A stretch of DNA of 64,000 nt from Liolophura sinensis (lineage: Eukaryota > Mollusca > Polyplacophora > Chitonida > Chitonidae). The position numbers were made by a program, and so were the translations under genes. The notes under the pieces are model-generated. The model saw nothing but the letters and a program-made list of their open reading frames with translations, had not been told where the DNA came from and ran no database searches. The stretch is taken from the NCBI RefSeq assembly GCF_032854445.1, contig NC_088302.1, positions 8,615,338-8,679,337 of the forward strand. The letters run 5' to 3'. Every line of letters begins with the position of its first letter. Positions within the stretch are counted from its first letter, which is position 1. This document shows positions 38,005 to 49,047 of this stretch, piece after piece.

Positions 38005-40199
38005 AATTCATTCATTGCCAGCTTCATGCGTTATGATTAACATATCACTTGACTATTAACTTTACGACAGATTTTCCTCATGAAGCGCCTTTGTCTCGAG
38101 AGCCCATTAATACTAAACGGAATAGATTTGGTAGACGGTGTCATTTCAGGGCAAACATCAATCCTTTGTTCGCCTCTGAAGGGAAGATAAGCATATAAAT
38201 CGCTTTGAACTAAAGCGGATGTCCCGTCTGGCCGTATGATGGGCTCGATTGTACGCAGACGGACAAAACCGCATCCTGGAGATTATATTCCCCAAAGGCC
38301 TTCTATTTTCGTCAAATTGTGGACAGAAAAGTCTCACAGCCTTCAGTAATGTGGAAAGGTAGATCAGGCTAAGGTCAGATTAATGATGTTTAATGGTACA
38401 ACCTTTATAAACACCTGCTTGTGGATGGATACAAAATGGAGAAATTTGTTTTGAACGCCTGCTGACGCTAATTCCATGCTTTGAGTAACAAAGGTTGTAG
38501 GCGTTTTGCCGCCTCGCTTTTATTACGTTTTTCTCCCCTTTTTGCCGATCGATTCAAGTCTCGTTTGGAATACTGAGCGAAAAAAACACCAAGATTGCCA
38601 ATTAAGAAGCCTAGTGTGTGATTGGCTTATTCAATGGTCTCCCGTTTACGAATTGGGTGCTCTGCCATGCACTTGGCCACTGTGTCAATAGCTTTACAAC
38701 CAAGTCTTGAAAAAATTCCACCAAAAAAGAATGCCACATACAAACGCGGTGATTTACGTGAAGACAAACCTAAACGTAATGTACTACGAGTAAAGGACCA
38801 GCCAAATCAGTATGTTGTACTGAAAAATATTTTACTTAACAAGACGGCGGCTAGCCTCGACTATCCAGAGGTCTCATGCTCCCGCGTACAACCGAAGAAG
38901 CCAACATGAGCTGGTGCAGGGCTCCCAGGTCATCGGGCTGCGCTGGAAGCCTAACGCCTATGCCAGAGTGGTAAAGCACGTTGCAGAAGGGCTGAGAGGC
39001 TTGCCATAAAATCGTCGGTCACAGGTGGTATGTTCAAGTCCAGTCAGAAATATTAAACTATGTTATATGTGGATACATACACCAAAAATGTATATTATTT
39101 CTGGGAGATGACAGGTCTTGCATATTGGGGTGGTCTCTGTGTAAAATGAATGATTCTGTACCCTTAATCAGCCCTTAATTAATAACGCTAAATCTTTCCA
39201 TGCATTGTGTCTGTTTTGTACATGTGTTTTAGTACAGGACAGCACATCGTTGACAGAAAATTGAGCGGCAAATGTTTGGCTCGGCTTCTTCCTTAATAGC
39301 AAAAGGACGTCGTCAACGCTCGTAAGGCTGTTTCTTAACTCCGTCTCGTTAAAGCTCGTCTTACATGAAGTTAAACTGAAAATCACTTGTCTTCCACAAA
39401 TATGGCTCGCACGTAAAATTCGCTTGCAGGTAGAGACCTGATTGGCACTTTTATCCAAGTCTCTTGCCAAAATCCGGTGTTTTCCGAATCTATAAATGTT
39501 TAAATTCCCTTGTAAATTATGTTTACAATGGAAATTATGTTTAACCTCACAGAAAAATAAATATATTCAGTTTTTTGTTAACAAAACTTTTCTCTAAAAG
39601 AGTTATTGGGGACCAATTATTTAAGTTCAGGGTGTCTTTAGGTTCTCTTGTATGGACTACATGGGTGATGTCGATGACGTCACAAACTTTACGAATTTAC
39701 GATTTGAATTAAAACACTGAACAATCAATCTATTATTTTCTGTTCTTTTCATGTCTCTCCATACTGCTTTGTTTGGACAAACATATGGATGTTGCCTCTG
39801 TAACTGACCTTTCTGGCTTACTGATAGCGAAATGAAAAATTACATGAAAGCAAAATCAAAAGACTTGCATTCACAGCCATATGGGATAAGGCGTTTTGAA
39901 GGCCGAAACCTTTGCATGTACCCTCCAGCCCTGTATTCTGGATTGTAGGTTCAATAATTGGCCGTGGATCAACACTTCCTTCCGAAATTGAACAATTTAA
40001 TCTGACACGAAATCCTGTTCCGGTCTGTCTTGTAGGCGTTGTAATCCCCGTGGCTGGACGTGGCAGTCTCCGCAGATATCGCCTGGTTATCTGGTAGTCT
40101 GGCTACCGTTGCCTTGTTATGTCACCGAAGGGGCCAAAGAAAACGACACTGTATTCTTAAGCGAAAATCTGACAGGTATCTTGATTTTATCACGATTCG
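38005..40199. other. Intergenic DNA
   Basis: No supported gene. A decayed SINE-A-like region may lie at about 38829-38945 (acaagacggcggctag, agccaacatgagctgg). A tRNA-like B box (gttcaagtcc) follows at about 39032. TGACGTCA occurs at 39675. Confidence 0.35.
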
Positions 40200-40210
40200 T
40201 ATTGGGAGAA

Positions 40211-40449
40211 GGGGGCCTCCGTGGCTCAGTTGGTTACCGCGATAGCGCAGCGTATTGACCCAGGAGCCTCTCACCAATGCGGTCGCTGTGAGTTCAAGTC
40301 CAGCTCATGCTGGCTTCCCCTCCGGCCGTACGTGGGAAGGTCCGTAAGCAACCTGTGGATGGTCGTGGGTTTCCCCCGGGCTCTGCCCAGTTTCCACCAG
40401 TACAAGTGAAAATATTCTTGAGTGCGGCGTAAAACACCAATCAGATAAA
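40211..40449 (+). mobile_element. SINE-A, full-length reference copy with target-site duplication
   Basis: This is the best complete copy. It has an A-box-like tggctcagttggtta in the head, a B-box-like gagttcaagtcc about 60 bp downstream, the family body with cctgtggatggtcgtggg, and the tail gaaaatattcttgagtgcgg followed by cgtaaaacaccaatc and agataaat. It is flanked by tattgggagaa at 40200-40210 and 40450-40460, an exact 11-bp duplication. The spacing between A and B boxes is longer than in a tRNA, so only the promoter, not a tRNA fold, is kept. Confidence 0.95.
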
Positions 40450-41030
40450 TATTGGGAGAAAGATTATTGCCATTATAGCCAGACTGGATACATCTGCACA
40501 CATGTGTGGGACGATGCAGGCGGCATAAGTGTTCCAGGAACACGTGGCATTTATCACACGGAAACACGTGACATATAAGTTAAACGTTTTCAAATGAGAA
40601 TTAGTCTGGGTATAACCAGATCTACAGCGGATGTAGGCGGCTTCTGGGTGCCTGGACGAAAGACCAGATAATTGACAATCAACAATCTCTTCATATCGAT
40701 GATTTCCTTCATTCCTCTAACCATGCATGCCGAAATGCATTTATTCTATCACACATTATTCAAGAATTAGCCGCCTATATTGTGGTGGTGAGTCTGATGG
40801 GAGGAGGGGACCGATGGCTGTTGGCAAGTTACTGTATAACTTAACCACATGTGACGTACTTATGTGCACAAATCCCATACTTTCTGGGATAAAAGACAGC
40901 ACTTGATTAAGTATATATATGCATCGATAAAATACCCCTCATAAAGTTTAAAAGGTATGCCTTTTTATTCTTGTGATGTGACATAATCGAGAAAGTTCTA
41001 GTTAGGCAAAATCGAGCATTGACAAAATCG

Positions 41031-41160
41031 AAAGCGCCGCCATGTTATCTGTTTTAACCAGTCATGCGCGAGTTATCCCTTAAAACCAAGGAAGCGGCCA
41101 TTTCGGTTGACGTCACCAAACCCTGTTCTGTGGTATACCGTGGTATACGGTGACGTGACA
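41031..41160. promoter_or_regulatory. Cluster of YY1-like, CRE and repeat motifs
   Basis: Within 130 bp there is gccgccatgtt (41036-41046) and gcggccattt (41094-41103), both resembling YY1 sites, a perfect CRE tgacgtca (41108-41115), two copies of tggtatac[c/g]g (41131 and 41141), and a CRE-like tgacgtga (41151). Such clusters are typical of TATA-less promoters, but I cannot link it to an exon. A repeat origin is also possible. Confidence 0.3.
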
Positions 41161-42007
41161 TTGTGTTTCTGGTTTCTCTAGCTTGGCGTCTGCCATGGCT
41201 TCTTATTAGAATTCCAGATTTAAAGTTGATTTACAGTTACCTATAATTATTACCCGTACCAAAGAAGGTTGTTTTTGCCTTTAAACAAAGTTTGTTATCC
41301 AGAGCCAGTTTTTTCCCCATGGGAATAGAAATGCAGAGTATTGTCCCTTTAAATGTAGCGCAGGAATTTCTGCATTTATAGCTGAGGTGGAGGTATTCAT
41401 TCTTGAGTGCTATCTACATGTAGTTTCTATCTGTGATTATTATGTGCAGTAATATGTATTACTGTTAGCATCAAAGATGCCGTCAATTAACTGTGTTATG
41501 TATCAAAAAGAAATGCTGTTTGGACTGAAAACGTGCCTTCCCAGCATTATCCCAAAATATTACCTATAAATATATGTAACTACAATATTCCTATCTGAAA
41601 TTGTTTTGCAGATGAGCAAACGTGTTTTTAGATATAGGGACATCCTCATCTGGATTCCATAGCCATGAAATGAGACTCCTATCATTTAAAGCCAACTTTA
41701 CAGATAGCTGCATTAAACAGATGATTTTTCACGTGGCTGACACTGCTGACAAGTGTTTCAATCCACACGATTATATTTGATCAGGTGCGCTTACTGGACA
41801 TCCTGCCTGTTATAACACCTTAGTGTACCCGACTGAGTTATAACTAAAATTATCCCAGTTTTTACAAGTAAGGGTCTAATCTTTTTGTCATTTTTGTACG
41901 TTTTGTCATCCTCTACCTACAATAAATATTAAGTTGTTTCCTTAAATTTTATTAAGTATGTTCAGATCTATATATTTTGTTTTATGTTTTACATATCTTG
42001 TATTTTG

Positions 42008-42124
42008 TTGTTTATTTCATTGATTCTTTGCCCTACTCAAGAATAGTTTATACAACGTCGGCCAGCATTATGGCGGGTGGAAAGCGGGCAAAACCTGAGG
42101 GAAACTCACGGGCATCCACAGGTT
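42008..42124 (-). mobile_element. SINE-A 3' fragment, diverged
   Basis: tttatttcattgattctttg, ccctactcaagaatagttta, gtcggccagcattatggcgg and the segment to catccacaggtt follow the family order in reverse, truncated before the head. Confidence 0.75.
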
Positions 42125-43107
42125 CATATCTTATACCGTGAAAAAATATTGCCATTATGTCTTTAAAAATAAAAGTTACATTCGTTTGCATGTATTCTAA
42201 ATCATGTGCTAAACCATGCTTTTGGGAACATCATTTATGGCTTCTTGTGTCTTTAATTCACAGTGCTTCATGTAGTATGGTTACATATCATTTAATCAGA
42301 TGCATGTATGTGATACGAATGATTTTGTGACTTAATTCTTTTTCCGTTTTGTCGCGAGTATATATAAAATATCCAGAAATAAATGTAGACGGAAACTGTG
42401 GTGTGATGGATTAAAGGCCCTGAAGGCAGTATTCAGTGCAAACAAAATCTATAAAGGCGCATTGCAAAATTTAATTTACAGACCTATGTACCAAACAGCA
42501 AATTAAATCGATGCCAAACAATATAAATGTGGTCCATAAATATCAATTTAGAATTCAAATTTAGAAATGCATTTAATTCCATTTAAGAAATTTTAAAATA
42601 AATGATTATATTTTTACATTTTTGCCAATTTTTAGTTTACGTTTTAGCGAGCTTAATGATGCACGAAGATTTCTTTTTCTTTCCTTTTCTCGTAGTAGTT
42701 TCCGTCTACATTTATTTTGTCTTAAGACTTTCAAACCAAATACAAAGTACAATGTTGAAATGAATTGAAATATTCATACGGTTTCAAGAAACTTTATGAT
42801 CGATTTCTTGTGAACAACCTTGTTTACATTAAGTTAGCTCTATGTCCTGAATAAATATATACAACATGAACATTTCCATTGTGATACATATAAACATATA
42901 TACATATGGATATATGAAACTTAGGACAACGCTTTCAGTCAAAAAGTAATTAAAAAATAACTTTACAGAAGTGAAATGCACTGGACAAACGACTGCATCG
43001 ACGGTGCAGAAACCAGGAAACACAAAAATAACCTTCAAATGGGTTCAAACATGATGAATAATACAGAATGTGTCGATTATGCATTGAATTATTTTAATCC
43101 ATAATTA

Positions 43108-43350
43108 TGTTTTATTTATTTGAATGATGTTTTACGTTGTATATACCCAAGAATATTTCACTTATACGATGGCGGCCATCATCCTGGTGACAGTAAACTG
43201 GGCAGACCTTTGGGAAAACCCACGACTATCCGCAGGTTGCCTACAGGCTTGCCCACGCACAACCGTTCAGGAAGCCACGATAAGCTGAACTTGAACTCAC
43301 AGCGACCGCATCAGTAAAAGGCTCCTATGTTAATGTGCTGCGCCAGTACG
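43108..43350 (-). mobile_element. SINE-A, near full length, diverged
   Basis: Reverse-oriented tail (tttatttatttgaatgatgt, ttcacttatacgatggcgg) through the body to gaactcacagcgaccgcatc and a decayed head near 43350. Confidence 0.82.
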
Positions 43351-43437
43351 CTATAATGGCGAGGCCAGTGATAACAAGAGGTTATTTAAGAACATCAGCA
43401 ACATGCTAGGCTGTTCATCATCTTGAATGACGTTAAC

Positions 43438-43625
43438 TTATTTATTTTATTTGTTTGATTGGTGTTTTACGCCGTACTCAAGAACATTTCACTTATACGG
43501 CGGCGGCCAGCATTATGGTGGGAGGAAACCGCGCAGAGCCAGGGGGAAACCCACGATCATCCGCAGGTTGCTGAAAGACCTTCCCGCATACGGCCAGAGA
43601 GGAAGCCAGTATGAGCTGGACTTGG
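43438..43625 (-). mobile_element. SINE-A, 5'-truncated
   Basis: A well-conserved reverse copy from (attt)n and gattggtgttttacgccgta to ccagtatgagctggacttg, ending abruptly before the head. The + strand frame continues from it into about 40 further codons (43626-43745), which look protein-like but were not identified. Confidence 0.9.
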
Positions 43626-44902
43626 CTGACGTTAAAGGGTGGCTCAAAATAGATCACAGGTTATATTATGACAAGCAGATATTGCTGTATAAGGCCCGTG
43701 GCAAATTTGAAGACATACGTCTAAGATATCCGATACTGAAGGCGTAAATATTTTTGTACACGGATTGCAGTTCATAAACTAATTATAAAAGATCGGACAG
43801 CCGGATAAAAAAGGGACCGATCGAGGACAGATGCCCGGTTTGGTGATGGACCAAATGTTTCATGCATGCACGGAGGATATACGTAATCTTTCAAAACAGT
43901 CAATTTGTCTTTCAAACGAAACTGCTGTGCATGCTTACTGGGGCTTCCTTATCAGGAAAACAAGTCCAGGATCACGTGATAAATTATATGCCGTGACGTA
44001 ATCCTTAAACGTGATCGATATAATAATAGCATATGATTATGACGTCATAAGTGTCTTTTCAGTTAGGGTTTAAAAAACAAAATAATCTTGAGAGAAATAT
44101 ACCAGTCCAAAGGATATCAAATCATTCAACAACAGATAAACACATCTTCACGACATAATTGTACATAACAATCACAACTTCATTATTATAGATGTGATAT
44201 TAAATTATTCTAGCTATTCGTCCTTGAGGTAAATGTCGCCTTCGTAGTGATGTAGTCTTCCTGATTCTACTTGATGCCAGATGTTGTACAATTCAGTACG
44301 ATTTTTATTCGCGTTTTGGTAAAAAAAAAAGGCTTATATTGTCTGCTGGATGGATGCTTGGTGGAATGGATCGACTGTGCTGTATGCAGAAGGTATAGAT
44401 TGAGAGAGGCACGATAGGTAGAACGACTGGCTGGCACAGAAAAATCAATCGTAACCATGCCAACGGTAGATCCGTATGCTAAATATACAAAGAGAGAGCG
44501 AGAGAGTGTAGTGCAGTAATGGCTGTAAGCGAAGTGCCAGAGGAGTCAAAACTAGCCAACACTGAGGAAGGCATTTTTGTGCCGTGTTGGAAATTGGTAA
44601 AATCCTGTGATTTTGAATACTACAACAACATAGACATGACCAGTTTCGTTAGTATTTCAGACAATTTTTTTTACCAAGAATATGGCATCGTTATTATCAA
44701 AATAATACAATGGAATCCAAAAATTTAGAACCGTATTAAACCAAGCTGTGATATGAGTCACACTATACTCATTGTTTACGTCCCTGTTGTGTGTGCTCCA
44801 AATTGAAATTAGTCTCGTATTCTGAATGAGGATGTTTGGAATGTACCCATATTTCAACCAATCGCGTCTGGGTGTCCATTGACCGGTTTCTCTATGTCAT
44901 GT
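43626..44902. other. Upstream flank of the Syt4 gene
   Basis: No gene supported. TGACGTCA occurs at 44040. A short ga-rich run lies at about 44490-44510. A 70-codon frame at 44519-44728 is unrecognised. Confidence 0.4.
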
Positions 44903-44912
44903 CCTTATAAGG
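44903..44912. promoter_or_regulatory. Perfect CArG box (SRF site), Syt4 upstream region
   Basis: ccttataagg is an exact match to CC(A/T)6GG, the binding site of serum response factor. It lies 217 bp upstream of the putative Syt4 start codon and 7 bp from a perfect CRE. Function is inferred from motif and position. Confidence 0.5.
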
Positions 44913-44919
44913 CATGCCG

Positions 44920-44927
44920 TGACGTCA
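44920..44927. promoter_or_regulatory. Perfect CRE (CREB/ATF site), Syt4 upstream region
   Basis: tgacgtca is the full palindromic cAMP response element, 202 bp upstream of the putative Syt4 ATG. The same octamer is unusually frequent elsewhere in the window, so it may not be functional on its own; its nearness to the CArG box is the stronger argument. Confidence 0.45.
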
Positions 44928-45020
44928 TGGTGAGGACAGTCATAATCAATAGACGTTGAGGCCACTAGGAAACAGCATTAGCATCTAGGCAGCATAATTT
45001 AGTATGTGAATTTCTACGGG

Positions 45021-45030
45021 CGCCATCTTG
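45021..45030. promoter_or_regulatory. YY1-like site
   Basis: cgccatcttg is the reverse complement of caagatggcg, the YY1 core. It lies about 100 bp upstream of the putative start codon, a usual place for YY1 sites near transcription starts. Confidence 0.4.
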
Positions 45031-45128
45031 AAGTGAGGCCCTGTGGAATAAGACATTTTCTCCGATAATTTTTTCCTTTTTCTAGTTAAAAATCATATAA
45101 AGGAAGTTCGGAGAAGAAGATTCGTAAA

Positions 45129-45171
45129 ATGAAGCCGGCAGAAGTAGACGGACTTCATCCACACGCTGCTG
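45129..45171 (+). CDS. Syt4: Synaptotagmin-4-like, coding exon 1 (start codon)
   Basis: Fourteen codons (MKPAEVDGLHPHAA) and one extra base precede the donor G|GTAAGT. The phase (1) fits the acceptor at 51669, where g+tt makes Val just before the membrane segment. A very short N terminus ahead of the membrane segment, on its own exon, is the vertebrate Syt4 arrangement, which supports the choice. A T-rich tract and TAG (ttttttcctttttctag, ending 45085) could be a 3' splice site, so a 5' UTR exon may exist upstream. A TATA-like atataaag at 45095-45102 is the alternative reading. The exon is too short to identify by sequence alone; the call rests on phase, splice signal and position. Confidence 0.65.
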
Positions 45172-46139
45172 GTAAGTGTCTGTCATTTTGTATTTTTGTC
45201 TGTAACACCCCAAGTCACATCACCGTCCCATATGCCCATCCCCATTCGGCGACATATTAGTTTAAATCAACCGTTATGTACACACTGGTAGTGTAGATAT
45301 TCTTTATGAGATACTGTCCGTCCATTGTATTTATTGAATAGCATTAAATACGTTGTAATTATATATCAAGGCATTTTAAAGCATCTGATGTATTTTTATA
45401 TAAGGATACATGAGTGTTGGAACTGTTGGAGAATTCCGTCTACTCCTCATCCATAATAATTGTCAAACCTACAAAATGTGACTTCACTCCACCAGACAAA
45501 AATCACCAATCGTGTTTAACTGAATTTCTGTACATGGAATATATAATCCCTAACACAGATATTGTGAGTTTGCGATTGTCTTCTATTTAACATAAAACAT
45601 GATGATTGGTTGTACTGATGAATACAATTTATTAACCGGAGAAAATCTACTGATTTGAGATTTGGGTTTTGATGAAAACTTAACTTTAAGGACTGACACG
45701 ATGCTGATACGCCTTCTACCAGAGGGTGATGTCATGTATTCCATTGGGGCTTGATCCCTGACTGCCAGGTGTAGGGCTACATGTCTATTTTATCGAACAT
45801 CTGCCTGAGAAGTACAGGGTGCCAAGATATCTTGATTAATCCCACGTGGGCAACGAGTACCTGTCAATAATGAGCAATGAGCTGTCAATAATTAAGCATC
45901 AGCGCACATGCTTCAACATGCGATTTTTGTCGATTTCTTGACCTTATCCGGATATATGCCGGCCTGTGCACAACATTTGTATACATGAAAGTGTCAACAT
46001 CTAAACACACCAGACATCGGCTAAATATTTTTAGAAAGGCGCTATATAATCAGTAGGCCTTTTCTCTTTTATTTCATACACGATGTTTTGCCCTTGACAG
46101 TTACTATAATTGCTACTCTTTGAACACAACAGCGTTAGC

Positions 46140-46255
46140 GAATGGACGTGGGTTTCCGCCGGGCTCTGTCTGGTTTCCTGTCTGGTATAAGCAAAATATT
46201 CGTGAGTATATGGCGTAAAACCCCAATCACATAAATAAATAAATAAATAAATAAG
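46140..46255 (+). mobile_element. SINE-A 3' fragment
   Basis: gaatggacgtgggtttccgc, cgggctctgtctggtttcct, gtataagcaaaatattcgtg and atggcgtaaaaccccaatc, followed by a long (aaat)n tail. In Syt4 intron 1. Confidence 0.85.
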
Positions 46256-48496
46256 AGTAGACTTAAGAGTGGTATAAAAACCACCTATGGTATGCTAACC
46301 ATTTGATATAAATATTGAAGATATAAAGCAGGACCGATTTTATAACTTACTCAATCTGATATATAATATGGAAATGCTGAAAAACGCACGTTTCATCTCT
46401 TTTCATAACTTATGTTATGCTTATACAGTAATTGTCTCATCCATTTTCTTAAACACAGTGGTATACACATAAAAACATGAAAAATATGACTTTCTTTTTC
46501 ACTGTATTAAGATGGCCCAGCACTTTGTGCTGGGACACCTATTGAAATCGTTCGGATTTTAATTATTTGTTGAAATTTGGTTATTTTAGGAACACGGTTA
46601 CGAGGAAAATTTTCTTAGTTTTGGGTAACTTTGGTCACTTTGGTTAACATTTGATGTACTTATAGAGTTATGCCAGTTAGAGTACGTTGGACAAAATTTT
46701 GGACATCCATCAGAGGCTTTGGAAGCTATCCATTGGTTGAAATTATGCCGTCATAAAGAGTGTCAAAGTTTGATAATGTTTTCATGTATTCTCATGTATT
46801 TGCAAACGTTGATTCCGAATCTGCTTTCGGATTTTACCTATCGTTGTAACTTTTTAAGACTTGGTCAAAAAAAATTCAGTTATGTAATTTTAATGGCCTG
46901 TAACTTATGAACTATGGTAGCTAGAAATGTGAAACTTGCAGAAATAGTAATGTAAGCCTGTGCATTTAACATAGACTTTGGAGGTAACTGTGTATTACTA
47001 AACATGTGCTGCAGGTAACTTGCCACATAGCTCAAACCGAGAAATGAACAACTCTCTCTCCTCTCCAAAGCTATCAACGGACAAATTTAAATGTTTGTAC
47101 GTAAGTTAGCCGTGTTCGCAAAGCATCATGGGTAATTCTCAACAATCCCGACGGCATTCCCCCATACCCCCGTGCTATCACCAATATAAGTCCAAGCCAT
47201 AGCCAAAAGTACCAACAAATTCTGTCCACACATTACAAATAACTTACATATACCTTGAGTCATGACGAGCCCAAAAATGTCATTCTTATAACAAATTGAA
47301 CGGTTAAAGAAATATTGCGGTTTCCAGTTTCTTTTCAGGTCTAGACCTTACATACCTGTAAGGAAGAGAAGGCTTAAGGATGCCGCACAAAAATAACTAC
47401 GAAACCGTACGTCATGGCTTAGGACTGGGGACCTTTTTTGAACAAAAAAGCACACAACACAGCTTAATCCGTCTAACTATTTAGACCACAATTTCATGTC
47501 TTTATAGTCTCCTAACATTTCCTGTCAGCTACATGCATCCTGTCTGTTTTTGTAAATAGTCTATTTTCTGTGTACTTCGGCAGTTAAATCGAGCTATTCG
47601 TCGTTATGTGTGTTAGCATCTGCTCGCAAACAGATGTTTGCCAAAGCTTAATTTGTCCGCTCTTGGCAAATTAGTTTAGTGCATTACTTTCATGGTGTTT
47701 TCTTATTTGACATGGAACCGGTATCGCAGTAAGGAACGCAACAGCTTGAATTTTATTCTTCTGATCAATCACCACAAAGCACTGTTATATGTGATGGTAT
47801 CACTCGTTTTCGGAACGCGTCCTGATCACGATTTTTGGGGGCGAAAGGTCCGTATTCGCGAAATCAAATTTTCTGTATTTACTAAAAATAGCTCAATTTT
47901 CAAAGAGTTAAAATGATTCTCACATTTGACAAAGTTATAATGTGACTTTTTAATGCAATGGGTGACACAAGTGAAAGGTTATTATTTGGGCTACTCTGTA
48001 TTAGTAGCAAATATTTGATTGGATTTGCGCTGGACGATCTGTTGCGAAAAAATCTGCTTTATAACTTCTTTAATAAACTTTTTTTTCAGCATATTCGATT
48101 TAAGCGATTAGTCTCTTGAATACTGTGGAAATCCAACATAAACAAAAATGTGAGGTATACTTTTTGTAAGATGAATACAACAGTAATCATTTCTCGGACA
48201 GCGTGATTTAATACTCTGTAGCACTCAGTTGATGTGATTGGGATGTGACGATCTTTCAACGAGGCTGGCATCAAGGTGAAGAAGTTTGAATTGTGAAGTC
48301 GCTTGTCAAAAGAAGGTATTTGAAAGTGTTGGTAGAAACACATGAACCTCTGCCAAACGTCAATCATACGTCAAAGATCTCCAGTTACATTGGTGATTTG
48401 GGATCATCATAACGTTGTCCGAACCCAGATGTTGTCTCTTCCTTTTCCAACTTCACAGACATCATAACATCGCCCATCTTCTAGCCATTTCATTCC

Positions 48497-48682
48497 ACTT
48501 GTCAAATTTAGCGAGAAATAATGCGACAAAAACACTCTGTACAGCATTATTCTATATTACAAGCTTTTGGAGAGTACTTTCCCCATCATCAGGTGGCTGT
48601 ACAAAGTGTTTTTTTGTCGCATTATTTCTCATTAGCTTAGTGAAGCCTCTCCATCCCAGCATCTACTTGTCAAATTTGGCGA
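48497..48682. mobile_element. Inverted-repeat element between 18-bp direct repeats
   Basis: Inverted arms at 48513-48545 (gagaaataatgcgacaaaaa, cactctgtacagc) and 48596-48630 (gctgtacaaagtgttttttt, gtcgcattatttctc) enclose about 50 bp. Outside them acttgtcaaattt[a/g]gcga occurs at 48497-48514 and 48665-48682, one mismatch in 18. This looks like a small foldback insertion with a long direct repeat; the class is unknown. It lies in Syt4 intron 1. Confidence 0.65.
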
Positions 48683-48879
48683 ATGGATAAGATAAATTGC
48701 ACGGTGTGAACGCGACTTTGTGGGACATTTGGATGTCCTGGTTTCATTCGACGAGGCTTTAGGGGACTTCATTTACGAAGTTTTGACGTCTGTTATTTGT
48801 ATTTCGAGGTTGGTTGTGCGACGCACAGTCTATCTTAATCGGGGTCATGGATGTAGGCTATACACCCGTGATGGTCCGA

Positions 48880-49047
48880 GAGGCTTCCGCTGCCCAGTGG
48901 TCAGCGTTATAGCTCAACACAGTGACTGAAGAGCCTCTCACTAATGCGATCGCTGTGAGTTCAAATCCAGCTCATGCTGGCTTCCTCTCCGGTAGCACAT
49001 GGTAAGGTCTTCCAATAACCTGAGGATGGTCGTAGGTTTCTGCCCAT
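48880..49047 (+). mobile_element. SINE-A head and middle, 3'-truncated
   Basis: gaggcttccgctgcccagtg, agagcctctcactaatgcg, the B-box-like gagttcaaatccagc and gaggatggtcgtaggtttc follow the family order. The tail is missing. In Syt4 intron 1. Confidence 0.8.

Noticed and set aside
43626-43745. Protein-like stretch (WLKIDHRLYYDKQILLYKAR) resembling the C-terminal region of LINE reverse transcriptases
   Set aside because: The similarity is loose, only about 40 codons long, and not followed by the usual downstream pattern. Not enough to call a LINE remnant.
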